Source: Bugulina stolonifera (Eukaryota; Bryozoa; Gymnolaemata; Cheilostomatida; Bugulidae). From it: 64,000 nt of DNA. Positions 1 to 9,227 of the stretch are shown here, one piece after another (positions within the stretch are counted from its first letter, which is position 1; the number at the start of each line of letters is the position of its first letter). The notes beneath the pieces are model-generated. The model had not been told where the DNA came from and did no database searches. It was given only the letters and a program-made list of their open reading frames with translations. A program made the position numbers and the translations under genes. The stretch lies in the NCBI GenBank assembly GCA_935421135.1, contig OW285190.1:10116501-10180500 (forward strand), read 5' to 3'.

Positions 1-1
1 A

Positions 2-2690
2 TATCAGATGCTGACCACACCTGCATATAGTGACCCAGCTGTTGGTGTCTCACCACAGAGGAAGAATGACTATACGTTCATACAGATGCTTAAACTCGTC
101 AGGGTTAGTCTCTAGTTGATAACCATTTGGTCTTATCATTATTACATCTAATATGTACATTAAATATCACCCTCACATTCCCTACTGTCCTACATATCCC
201 CTCCCCACGAATCCCCCTCCCCACATATTCCCTCTCCTCCCCACATCCCCTCTCCTCTCCACACATCCTCTCCTCTCCACACATCCTCTCCTCTCCACAC
301 ATCCCCTCCTCTCCACACATCCTCTCCTCTCCACACACCCCCTTTCCCATCCCTTCTTCCTCATGCCCCACTCTGTAATATCAACACAGAGTTTGTAGAA
401 TTCATGTTTATTACTTTACATAAACAAACTCAATACTCCTACTTTATTATGTTGTAATTTATATGTATGATGTTAATTCTCCTATCTAATACATGATCAT
501 ACTTTCTATAATCAACCACCAAATACATTCCATGTTATGATGTAATGCAAAGTCTTTACTATTGTAGCCTCTGCTTAAGTTTATGATTCCACTGATGGTA
601 GTTTATATGGCAGAGTATTTTATTAATCAAGCACTGGTGAGTTGATACGTTATAGTATACTGTTTAGATTAGTGGTAAATGTTAGTAAATGAGGAAAGAA
701 GAGAGATAGGTTTACCCATGCTGTATTCACCTGCTATCACCTCTTTTTCAGCAGTAGAACTTGTCTGTTCTACATATGCTATGCTATTATATATGTATAA
801 TATATATACATTATAGTACCATATGTGTGCATTATATTCATTTGAAGCACTAGCAAATGAATTAACAGATAGTAGAAATAGCATGTGGAAAGCTGGTCGG
901 TTAATAAACAAGCATCCTCTTTTACTGACCAGCCAATAACCACTCTGCAGTCATCAAATATCTAGCCAGTAACTACCCAGTAACCACCTATTTGTAGTAA
1001 CCACCTATTTGTAGTAACCACTTATTTGTAGTAAGCGCCTATCTGTAGTAACCGCCTATCTGTAGTAACCGCCTATCTGTAGTAACCGTCTATTTGTAGT
1101 AACCGCCTATTTGTAGTAACCGCCTATTTGTAGTAACCACCTATCTATAGTAACCGCATATTTGTAGTAACCACTTATTTGTAGTAAGCGCCTATCTGTA
1201 GTAACCGCCTATCTGTAGTAACCGCCTATCTGTAGTAACCGCCTATTTGTAGTAACCGCCTATTTGTAGTAACCCCATATTTGTAGTAACCACCTATTTG
1301 TAGTAACCACTCTATAGACATATATATTACATGTTGGTGTTACAGTTTGAGTTGCTGTACTTTGTGACTGCGTGCAGCTGGTTGTCTATAGAGGCACAGT
1401 ATCGGTGGTTTCAGACCGTATACCAAGTGGGCGTATTCATATCCCGATCTAGTGTCAACTGCTTCAAGTTTAAATACCTCTGGATACTCCCTATTCTACA
1501 GGTAGGAGTTGTCATCTCACTGTTATTGGTTTCCACTCTGTAGCATATTGTGGAATAAAACACACTGTGCTGAGTTTACATTAGGTACAGTTAAATCCTG
1601 TCTTACATGTTATTCAATTACACCGCTATATACAAAGGAGAAGGTACTTCTGTGGAATAATGCAACTTCTTGTACCTGTATCTCCTCTAGTGCCTCTTCA
1701 AATACGTCTTGAGTACATCTAAGTGTACTTGTAGACATGCTCGTAGAAATACAGAAGTACTGTACATAATGCACTCAAATTCTAAAGCTCTTATTCTGTG
1801 TAGGATTATACTTGTAGCTGGAGCTGGTAGATTTAATTTTACAATATAGAATTCCCCCATTAAAATTTTTTGAGGTAGAAATACTCTTATCATATTTTGG
1901 AGTTGTCTACTTTCAAACGATTATGATAATTGGCCAGCTCGTTGTCCCTACAATGATGTGATGCTATTGTGATGTTGTAGTTGGCGAATGTAGCAATACT
2001 AATAAACCAAGTCTTATACCACTACATGCCGGAGAATAATGGTATATGGATAGTGTTTGCTCTCATTCTATTTGAGGGCTGTTTGGGCGGTACAGGATAC
2101 GTTCAAACCTTCTATCAAATATCTCAGAAGGTTTGTCTGTAGGCTATCTTAAAGATGCAGCATTTTGAATACATTTGTTCACATGTATACTCTGAAGTTG
2201 TTGGCGCCTGTAAATTTCATTAATGATAAGGCAACTCCTAATAATGTTTTCTTATCAGGTTTTATCATTGTACATTTGATTGTTTAAATATTGTAGGTTA
2301 GGCATGTGGACACAACAATATTATTATGTTATATAATGTAATCTTCTCAGCTATTTACGATATTCTAGGTTTTGACTGCAGAGTTAATGTTGCTTATGTT
2401 AATCGTATGCATTTAAATGTACGTGCATTTACCAGAAGTCACTAAATTATAAGTAATAGATGGATTTTTCTGCAAAACCATAGAAATTGTTCTATGTGAA
2501 AGCTGAATGCATATCTAGACAGGGATTATAGTCTTAGTCCTATTTCTATGTGTTGCAGGTAGAAGAAGAGCACAAAGAGTTTAGTATGGGGATAGCAAGT
2601 GTAGCAGACACTACTGGTATAGTAATCAGTGCTTTTGTTTCTATAGTAACTCACAACAGTATATGTAATATCGGTGTATCCTGGAAATAA
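2..2690 (+). CDS. CLN3: CLN3 (battenin), 3' half, five exons, 5' end outside window
   Basis: Battenin is a multi-pass lysosomal/endosomal membrane protein of the equilibrative-transporter-like MFS group. I read five exons in phase 0 throughout: 2-103 (partial), 568-636, 1346-1501, 1981-2130 and 2559-2690, each with AG before and GT after; the stop is TAA at 2688-2690. Family hallmarks are present in order: the motif ending YMAEYFINQAL (compare YFAEYFINQGL in vertebrates), then QYRWFQTVYQVGVFISRSS, then FEGCLGGTGYVQTFYQIS, and a last exon with EFSMGIASVADTTGI. These are the last transmembrane segments and lumenal loops of CLN3. About 200 residues are in the window; the vertebrate protein has about 440, so roughly the first half lies upstream. 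The C-terminus reads HNSICNIGVSWK and does not end in a CQLS-type prenylation box as in vertebrates. Family assignment is from recognition of these motifs, not from a search. Confidence 0.92.
230..345. repeat. 18-bp pyrimidine-rich minisatellite in a CLN3 intron
   Basis: About six copies of a unit close to ATCCTCTCCTCTCCACAC lie in the intron between CLN3 exons ending at 103 and starting at 568. The + strand is almost all C and T. The array keeps several reading frames open on both strands, which explains the short Ser/His/Pro-rich and Cys/Glu-rich ORFs here; they are not genes. Confidence 0.9.
966..1310. repeat. 17-bp minisatellite in a CLN3 intron
   Basis: Roughly twenty tandem copies of a 17-bp unit (AGTAACCGCCTATTTGT and variants) fill the intron 637-1345. 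Variants differ at a few fixed positions: CCG/CCA, TTTG/TCTG and AAGCG/AACCG. A run with AAGCG followed by TCTG units occurs near 1025-1110 and again near 1185-1260, so the array has a higher-order period made by duplication of a block of units. Confidence 0.93.
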
Positions 2691-4306
2691 TACTCTGTAG
2701 CTTAAGGTAGTCCAATACACAGCTGGTGCAAAAGGGGAGCTGGTGCAGTTCATATTACTGGTATGCGGAAATCATGTTGGCTTACAGCAATACGTACTAA
2801 AGTGCACGCATAAGAATATAGTATAATATGCAAGTATGCAATGTGCAGTAACTACATGTATATCAGTTGTTGGTAAATGTGCAACTACTGTGTAGCTTTG
2901 TGAGATATTTATGTCAAACTATATGGTCATAAAACATTTATTAAATTTTTAACTGACTGTTTTTTATGATATAAATGTATATTGCTGCAGCTGTATGCTG
3001 TGCAACCCCTCGCAGGGTTTGCAACATATAATATACATTTATATACATGACTATTAGAATGTCAATTATGTTATAAAAAGTTCAGATATTATTGCGATGT
3101 ATTTCATGAATGATTGCAAAACTTCAAGTAAATATTTAACGTTTGACATTTACCTCTAAATTTACACCATAGTATATGTAGAGGATTAATTACCAGCAGT
3201 AAAGGTAATTATTGCTATTGTGTTATTTAAATTTATGCAACTTACACATCTCGACAACTTCAGTGCGATGATGTCATAATCGATTAAATATGAAATCTGA
3301 CATATTGGTGGCAGATAAATTGAGTATGATATAGCGGAAGAAATTATAATAGTATCAACATAATATTTTTCTAAAAATAAACGTTTTGACTATTTTAAGA
3401 AGATTTTCTCAGTTACCTGTATATTCTTTTACAAGTTGGCACATAGTATAACCATATAATTATAATACATATTTTATTTAAGCCATTTTATTGACAATGC
3501 TCAATTACATTATAGTTATTTATATAATTATTTATTGCTATTCTTCCACTGTATGAAATATAATGGTATGAAATATAACGAGCGTGTCCGTATGATATCA
3601 ACTAATCAAATACTTGTCCGCATCTGAAAACTTAACATTGTCAGTTCGCCACAGATCTCTTCATCTAAATTTAATATAAATAATCATTTTCACATCTATA
3701 CAGATTATGAACCAATTGACAAGGGGGCATGACTCTCGGTTTTTATATGGACATATATTATCTGATCAGCTTTGAACTCTGCCTTCAAGTTCAAAATTGA
3801 CCACACTTGGTGTAGCCTGGTTTCCAAACACTACAAGATATAAAGAGAGTCCGTAGATGGGTGCCCCCTATTTCTATGGTGGGCTTAGAAATCATATTGT
3901 ATTAGGTATGGCTGGAGACCAGTAAAATAATATTACTGTAATCTGAAAACCACAGTCACCGCACACCAACTCGACTAAACCTTGTTTGCTCTCAAGTCTC
4001 TTTGTATTTGGAATTTTTCACATTTTAACACGCGCGGTCATTCTCGATGATTCTCTAGTGTTGCTCAGCACACAGCTCAAAATGGAATCAATCTGTCAAA
4101 AGTTCATAATACTTGGCACGCGATCTTCCATTGTAATTTAAGGATAAACCTCACCGGTCACCAGAGTTACCAGGTGTTGACCAGCATTGAGTACAGTACT
4201 CTGTATAAAACTTGATTGACTTCTTGGCAAATGTGCCCGAGATTTGTTGGCTGCCATGTTTTTAGTTTGGCGGTTGATTCCTTAGTATATACAAAGTGTA
4301 TAATAT
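2691..4306. other. Intergenic DNA between CLN3 and the LTR element
   Basis: AT-rich DNA in which I see no supported gene. It contains the CLN3 3' flank. A slightly CG-richer stretch near 3950-4140 has a short ATG-led frame at 4081, but nothing beyond that supports a gene. Confidence 0.5.
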
Positions 4307-4878
4307 TGTAATGGACGACCCCAGTCCGTTTGCTAGCCGTCGAGCCCTTTATGTTATTATATAATAGTCTACCATTATAGTCGTCTTTGTTGTATCATAA
4401 ATAGTATCCTGTAAGTGCTTAGCTTGTTACATAATCCTTAGTATATGATTATGTAACCTTTTCTATAGCTAATTATAGTGTTTGATTACTAGCCGTCTCT
4501 ATCATGAACGGCCTTATTGTTATTTGAACGACCTTGTGTAAACGACCTACTATTATGAACGGCCAACGGCCGGAACTAGTGGTTTTCTTTGTCTAGTATT
4601 TCCTTTGTCTCCTTCAGCTATATAAGGAGCTTGATTCGTGTTGTACTTTGCAATCTCTTGTATGCCTCCGTGCCCTCAAGATCACTCAATACATCATACA
4701 TACACTTATATATTCTATGAGTTATATTGATGCGTTGATCAATTGATACTTGAGCATTACACTTTGAACATACGCTAGGGAGGTTGTTTTGGCTAGGTAG
4801 CCGTTCTCTGCATCTGCACCTACAAGTCGTCGGTGGCTTGTGTACAGACCTTGGGCCGTCTGGGACACATCCACAACA
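4307..4878 (+). repeat. 5' LTR (572 bp)
   Basis: TG...CA bounded. It carries a TATA-like TATATAA at 4619-4625 as likely core promoter. By eye it matches the 3' LTR except for a 16-bp block missing after about 4340 and one substitution in the CTCTATCATG region near 4500. It also holds a tight cluster of ACGRCC words at 4508-4571. Confidence 0.93.
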
Positions 4879-4879
4879 T

Positions 4880-4898
4880 TGGTGGCAGCGGTGGGATT
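4880..4898 (+). promoter_or_regulatory. Primer-binding site, tRNA-Leu
   Basis: The 19 nt TGGTGGCAGCGGTGGGATT lie one base after the LTR end. They are the reverse complement of CCA plus the 3' acceptor/T-arm of a common eukaryotic tRNA-Leu (…AATCCCACCGCTGCCA). The tRNA match is from memory of tRNA-Leu genes. Confidence 0.85.
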
Positions 4899-4934
4899 AG
4901 GCGAATCCCTGACGACTTGTAGCAAGGGCAGATA

Positions 4935-5855
4935 ATGCAGAGGCGGAACCTAGCCATGGAGAGCACACGGTCATCCGCAGGGGAGGATACCGGAGATGTT
5001 CACAGACTGGTGGGTCTTGTGGAACGACTGTTACTGGAACAGCCTCGTCCAGCAGTACAGGCCTTCAAGGCACCCTGCTACGACGGCGGCAGTGACGTCG
5101 AGTTCTTCATTCGCCAATTCCAGGCCGTCGCTACGGCGAACGGCTGGAATGAGGCGGCCACCTTCTTACATCTCCGGAACTCGCTCTGTGAGGCGGCCAA
5201 GGATTGTGGACGGCCAGATACCACTGCAGGGATCTGGGTAGCCCTCAGGAGCCGTTTTGGTATGTCCCCTCGGGAGGCACGCCAACGGCTCGGTCAGTTG
5301 AGGAGAGACCAGCACACTCCACTTCAGGCACATGCTAATGAAGTGGTAAGGCTGGTCGAACTGGCTCATGGGGAGCTGCCAGAGGCGTATAGGACGACCC
5401 TGGCAGTGGAGGCGTTCACGCAGACGTTGGGCAATGGGCACCTCCAACGGCACCTGTTGGCGGTGGGGGCCAGGGATATGGAAACGGCCGTGCGAGCGGG
5501 CACGGAGTTCCTTAATGTTCAGGCTACCCCCGTCAGGACGGACCAAGGAAGATACTCCTCGGCCGTCAGGGCGGTGTCATTAGAGGACGGCCCACCCATG
5601 GAGCGGGAAGAACAAGAGGAGCGGCTAGCCTGGCGGGATGAAATGCAGGAAATGGTGCAAAAACTGCAGGTTATCATCCGACAGGTAGTAGAGCTCAAGG
5701 AGTTGGCCAAACAGAAGAACATGCCACCCCCAGTGTCCAACAACCCAGTCTCATGCTGGCACTGTGGAGAAGAGGGGCATGTACGACGCTTCTGTACGGC
5801 CAAGGAAGGTAGCCAGGCTAAGCAGTCGGGAAACGGGCGAGGCCCGGTTCAGTAG
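4935..5855 (+). CDS. gag: Gag polyprotein (306 residues) with CCHC zinc knuckle
   Basis: This is the structural protein that would form the particle and bind element RNA. The ATG at 4935 is the first in frame, 37 nt after the primer site. Residues about 40-200 form a helical capsid-like region (FKAPCYDGGSDVEFFIRQF, then the WVALRSRFG and TLGNGHLQRHLL stretches) of the Retrotrans_gag type. A charged coiled-coil-like segment follows at about 215-255. One CX2CX4HX4C knuckle, CWHCGEEGHVRRFC, sits at about 274-287. The stop at 5853-5855 comes 19 nt after a slippery heptamer, so a fraction of ribosomes probably read on into the next frame. CpG and GC content are much higher than in the surrounding host DNA. 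Confidence 0.92.
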   Translation: MQRRNLAMESTRSSAGEDTGDVHRLVGLVERLLLEQPRPAVQAFKAPCYDGGSDVEFFIRQFQAVATANGWNEAATFLHLRNSLCEAAKDCGRPDTTAGIWVALRSRFGMSPREARQRLGQLRRDQHTPLQAHANEVVRLVELAHGELPEAYRTTLAVEAFTQTLGNGHLQRHLLAVGARDMETAVRAGTEFLNVQATPVRTDQGRYSSAVRAVSLEDGPPMEREEQEERLAWRDEMQEMVQKLQVIIRQVVELKELAKQKNMPPPVSNNPVSCWHCGEEGHVRRFCTAKEGSQAKQSGNGRGPVQ

Positions 5856-6124
5856 AGACCACTGCTAGCCGGGCCGTCACTGAGCTGAGAGTGGACGGCC
5901 GCACGGCCGGGGGCCGTTCCTTTGCGACCCCCATCACACCCAACCTCTGGAGAGGCGCTGCCCACCAGGTAACCCCGGTGGACCTAGCCCCCCTTGAGGC
6001 AATGTGTGTCGATCAGTTGGTAGTGAAGGATGGCCAGCCGTCGCCCGACGGAGGAGGAGGAGACGGCACCAGCGCCGAAGGGACACAAAAAGCCAGGAAC
6101 TACATTTGGAGAGTTTATATGTAG
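5822..6124 (+). CDS. Trans-frame linker between gag and protease frames
   Basis: This frame is open from 5822 to the stop at 6122-6124 and would be entered by -1 slippage at 5828-5834, adding about 96 residues after the zinc knuckle. The product contains TELRVDGRTAGGRSFATP and later a Gly/Asp-rich run. It overlaps the protease frame, which is open from 5998, by 127 nt. Nothing in it resembles a known enzyme domain; its main role may be to join Gag to protease. A second shift of one base is needed to enter the protease frame. Confidence 0.5.
   Translation, partial: AVGKRARPGSVETTASRAVTELRVDGRTAGGRSFATPITPNLWRGAAHQVTPVDLAPLEAMCVDQLVVKDGQPSPDGGGGDGTSAEGTQKARNYIWRVYM
5828..5875 (+). promoter_or_regulatory. 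Predicted -1 ribosomal frameshift signal at the gag end
   Basis: GGGAAAC at 5828-5834 is in the correct register for simultaneous slippage (gag codons GGA 5829-5831 and AAC 5832-5834). Six nt later GGCCCGG (5841-5847) can pair perfectly with CCGGGCC (5869-5875) around a 21-nt loop that contains the gag stop codon. An alternative smaller hairpin is CGGGC/GCCCG at 5834-5846. After a -1 slip the reading frame is open to 6124. The heptamer class and the 5-9 nt spacing are established for retroviral -1 frameshifting; use here is inferred. Confidence 0.7.
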
Positions 6125-8475
6125 ACGGCTTGGTAGGAGGAGTGAGGGCCCGTTTCCTGATTGACTCAGGTTGCACGGCCAACATGCTCGCTCCTAGAAT
6201 TGCGGCAGCAATACCTGATAGCAGAAGACCAGATAGGCCGTTCACGCGTACGACGGCTATGCTGGCAGATGGGTCTAGACTCCCACTGGAAGGGACGACC
6301 CAGGCTGAGCTCTGTATTGGTAAAACCTGTGGCGAAGAAACATTTGTGGTGGGACCCATCAGGGCAGATGGGGTGCTAGGGATGCCTTTTCTGACGGCAC
6401 ATGACTGTGCGTTAGATTTCAGGAGGCGGAGTTTGGGCATATATGGTGAGAGGATCGCCTGTACCATTGGCTCTGGTACAGAGACGACCCCCGATGAAGT
6501 AGCGCGACAAAGGCGTCGGACGACGGCCAAGCTACATACCGGGACTCCCATAAGCGACCCCAGGGCGCCAGAAAACATGCAGACGCGAAAACGACCAATC
6601 CGGGTCCAGTCTGTCTCTGTTGGCCCCAATGAGCGTTGTGGCAAACAGGTGCGAAAACGGCCATCCACGGCCCAGCCTGTCCCTGTAGCAACGGACTCCC
6701 AGCGTCCAGAAAGAGGGCGAGGTAATCCTGCACTTGAACGAACCACCCAAACGTATGCCGTCACAGACAGCACAGGCAGAGCTCAGGCCGTCCCTTGGCA
6801 GTGGACGGCCAGGATCCAGAAACGGCCAGTCGCCGAGATAGGGCGTGGCCTAATGCGGACGACCAACCGCAGTGATGTCTGGAGTCCATCAGGTATTAGC
6901 GCTGCCTATATAAGTGGGGACACTTTCTTCGAACAGTGCAGTTGTGAGGGAGTTACTACGCGGACCACTCGTTTCCGCTCATGCGCATCTTGTTTGCAAA
7001 CATTTTGCCTTGAGCCAACGTGTGATATCCCGGAGAACTCAGAACCTTATAACTGTACTACACTTACCTGGGAAGAGAGTATGGATCCCCAAGGTGAAGC
7101 AAGTCCCATGGAGATGTCCCCCAGTCAGTGTGGCGCTGGCTGCAACGTAGGAGAAGGGAGAGTGACCCCTGGAGTAGAGCAACGGGCCGCTGAGTCGACG
7201 ACCCCTCCAGTGGACGACCCTGTCGTCGCTGGAGGAAAGTCGGCTCAGTTGGAGTCATCTGCCAAGGGGTCGGACCTGTTGGGTGATGGGGAGCCAGTCT
7301 CTGCCGTCTTGCCGTCGGTGCAAGTTCGTGTAGAGCCGTTGTCTCTCACGCCCAAGCAGGTTGAGGAGCTGCGGGCTGGCCCCATACCAGACCAGTGGCT
7401 ATCATCGGGCTCACGAAAGATGATAGACGTCTGTATGGGGGGTTCCGGGAAGAACCGGCATTGCACCATATGCCTATTCCATGGGACGGCGAAACGGGTA
7501 CGGACCCATATCATGCAGCATGTGGCTAGGTGCTACTGTGGCTGTAGGTATGAAAATGTGTCCCGGGACGCTGTCTGGAGCCATCAGCACCGTGGCAAGA
7601 AGCAGAAGAGATGTGCCCAGGCTGGGGTGATTTACCGGGTTGATGCGGCCTCCTTTCCTGCCTTTAAGAGAGCAATGGGATGGCCTGCATCTCTCGGCTG
7701 GTCGGTGCCAGTACCTTTCTTACTGGGACCCGATGGTCGTAAGACCAAACCAGATACAGCTGCTCCTTCTCTTCCTTCCACTGAGGAAGGTGGGAGTAGT
7801 ACAGCCCCCAGCCTTGGAGTACGAATGCCAGCCTGGCACCCGAAGGCAGCGCCCGCTGCTTCGATGGTGTCAGGTGAAGAAAAGAAGAAGATGTCCCCAG
7901 CAGAGCAGAACCGGACACCAGCAGTCGAGGAGCCAGCCCTCCAGATCACAGAAGCAGATGTCACCTTGGATGAGCCCACGTCTCCCAACTCTGATAGCTC
8001 ACCACTCCCCCAGGCAAGCCAGCCGCAGAAGAAGCCAGAGGCACCCGTCTCTCCTGTCCGCCGGAAACGGCCGCTTCCTTCTGCACAGATGCTACCTCGG
8101 AGTTCCCTATCAGACCGCAGACGGCCATCCAGGGACCGTTCCCCTGCCAGTGAGGAGCCTAGGACCTCTAGACGCCATGCCCGGAGACCCTCTGAGGACA
8201 GTAGAAGTCGGAGCCCACTAATGCCAGCCCACTTTGACAAGGAGCTGGAGCGGCAGCTGACAATAGAGCCTTACTCTTATGGTTATGACCAGCGGATGGG
8301 GGATGTCTCAGACCCTTTACGGAGACACCTACGCGCAGCAGACAGAGTAATCAACCATTTAGAGACCAAGAAGGCACAGCTAGATGGAGTGGCCCGTAGC
8401 AGAGTATCTGACGAGTTGAAGCGAGTGAAACGAGAGCGTGCTACCTACCAGAGGCTAATGCAAGAACTTCCCTGA
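6004..8475 (+). CDS. pro: Retropepsin-like protease plus long novel C-terminal region
   Basis: About 823 codons are open from 5998 to the stop 8473-8475. There is no ATG before the protease core (position 6004 is GTG), so translation must come by frameshift from upstream frames or the frame is broken by an indel. Residues about 38-150 are an aspartic protease: LYVDGLVGGVRARFLIDSG with active-site DSG, then GVLGMPFLTAHDCALDF. The rest has no polymerase motifs. About 150-465 is low-complexity and Arg/Pro/Thr-rich. About 470-550 is a compact Cys/His region (HCTICLFHG, RTHIMQH, CYCGC, WSHQHRGKKQKRC) that could bind zinc. About 600-740 is Ser/Pro/Arg-rich, and the last ~70 residues are charged and helical. 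The frame is intact across 2.4 kb, which suggests selection or great youth. Confidence 0.8.
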   Translation: MCRSVGSEGWPAVARRRRRRRHQRRRDTKSQELHLESLYVDGLVGGVRARFLIDSGCTANMLAPRIAAAIPDSRRPDRPFTRTTAMLADGSRLPLEGTTQAELCIGKTCGEETFVVGPIRADGVLGMPFLTAHDCALDFRRRSLGIYGERIACTIGSGTETTPDEVARQRRRTTAKLHTGTPISDPRAPENMQTRKRPIRVQSVSVGPNERCGKQVRKRPSTAQPVPVATDSQRPERGRGNPALERTTQTYAVTDSTGRAQAVPWQWTARIQKRPVAEIGRGLMRTTNRSDVWSPSGISAAYISGDTFFEQCSCEGVTTRTTRFRSCASCLQTFCLEPTCDIPENSEPYNCTTLTWEESMDPQGEASPMEMSPSQCGAGCNVGEGRVTPGVEQRAAESTTPPVDDPVVAGGKSAQLESSAKGSDLLGDGEPVSAVLPSVQVRVEPLSLTPKQVEELRAGPIPDQWLSSGSRKMIDVCMGGSGKNRHCTICLFHGTAKRVRTHIMQHVARCYCGCRYENVSRDAVWSHQHRGKKQKRCAQAGVIYRVDAASFPAFKRAMGWPASLGWSVPVPFLLGPDGRKTKPDTAAPSLPSTEEGGSSTAPSLGVRMPAWHPKAAPAASMVSGEEKKKMSPAEQNRTPAVEEPALQITEADVTLDEPTSPNSDSSPLPQASQPQKKPEAPVSPVRRKRPLPSAQMLPRSSLSDRRRPSRDRSPASEEPRTSRRHARRPSEDSRSRSPLMPAHFDKELERQLTIEPYSYGYDQRMGDVSDPLRRHLRAADRVINHLETKKAQLDGVARSRVSDELKRVKRERATYQRLMQELP

Positions 8476-8623
8476 TCCGGTATACACTGACTCTCTTGTA
8501 TATATCTTGTGTGCCTCACATCTTATCCATATTATTATCACGTGTGAACCTATATATATGCTGTACCTTTTTTGCTAGTCGTGCATTACTATTTTTGTCA
8601 TTGGAATCCTAGTGTCTCCAATT

Positions 8624-8634
8624 GGGGGGGATTG
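8624..8634 (+). promoter_or_regulatory. Polypurine tract
   Basis: GGGGGGGATTG directly precedes the 3' LTR TG at 8635. This is where plus-strand DNA synthesis would be primed. Confidence 0.75.
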
Positions 8635-9222
8635 TGTAATGGACGACCCCAGTCCGTTTGCTAGCCGACGACCCTTAAGGCCGTCGAGCCCTTTATGTTA
8701 TTATATAATAGTCTACCATTATAGTCGTCTTTGTTGTATCATAAATAGTATCCTGTAAGTGCTTAGCTTGTTACATAATCCTTAGTATATGATTATGTAA
8801 CCTTTTCTATAGCTAATTATAGTGTTTGATTACTAGCCGTCTCTGTCATGAACGGCCTTATTGTTATTTGAACGACCTTGTGTAAACGACCTACTATTAT
8901 GAACGGCCAACGGCCGGAACTAGTGGTTTTCTTTGTCTAGTATTTCCTTTGTCTCCTTCAGCTATATAAGGAGCTTGATTCGTGTTGTACTTTGCAATCT
9001 CTTGTATGCCTCCGTGCCCTCAAGATCACTCAATACATCATACATACACTTATATATTCTATGAGTTATATTGATGCGTTGATCAATTGATACTTGAGCA
9101 TTACACTTTGAACATACGCTAGGGAGGTTGTTTTGGCTAGGTAGCCGTTCTCTGCATCTGCACCTACAAGTCGTCGGTGGCTTGTGTACAGACCTTGGGC
9201 CGTCTGGGACACATCCACAACA
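8635..9222 (+). repeat. 3' LTR (588 bp)
   Basis: Same sequence as the 5' LTR plus 16 bp (ACGACCCTTAAGGCCG region near 8665-8685) absent upstream. The length difference, 588 against 572, is fully explained by that block. It is followed by ATATT, the target duplication. Confidence 0.93.
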
Positions 9223-9227
9223 ATATT

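Larger units (their letters stand above)
4307..9222 (+). mobile_element. Non-autonomous gag-protease LTR retrotransposon (Ty3/gypsy-like)
   Basis: A complete element of 4916 bp: 5' LTR 4307-4878, tRNA-Leu primer-binding site 4880-4898, gag 4935-5855, a linker frame 5822-6124, a protease-containing ORF to 8475, a G-rich polypurine tract next to 8635, and 3' LTR 8635-9222. Both LTRs begin TG and end CA. ATAT flanks both sides (4303-4306 and 9223-9226); because the next base is T on both sides the target duplication can also be read as five bases, ATATT. Gag has the gypsy-type capsid region and one CCHC knuckle, and the protease is a retropepsin. I looked for reverse transcriptase, RNase H and integrase motifs in all frames between 4879 and 8634 and found none, and the 3.76-kb interior leaves no room for them. 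The element is therefore expected to need enzymes in trans. LTR identity points to a recent insertion. Confidence 0.93.

Noticed and set aside
105..398. Four overlapping short ORFs on both strands
   Set aside because: They are translations of the 18-bp pyrimidine-rich minisatellite inside a CLN3 intron.
4722..4925. ORF in the 5' LTR, with a similar one at 9066-9296 in the 3' LTR
   Set aside because: The same antisense LTR sequence appears twice because the LTRs are repeats; no evidence of coding.
5166..5803. Minus-strand ORFs across gag
   Set aside because: Antisense shadows of a GC-rich coding region; no recognisable protein features.
5934..6773. 279-codon minus-strand ORF opposite the protease
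   Set aside because: The sense strand encodes a clear retropepsin; the antisense frame has no known motif and reflects the GC-rich composition.
7632..8240. 202-codon minus-strand ORF in the LTR element
   Set aside because: Shadow of the low-complexity sense ORF.
8622..8634. Possible CRISPR or bacterial-type features
   Set aside because: The whole window is eukaryotic; none of the tandem arrays has the repeat-spacer structure of a CRISPR.
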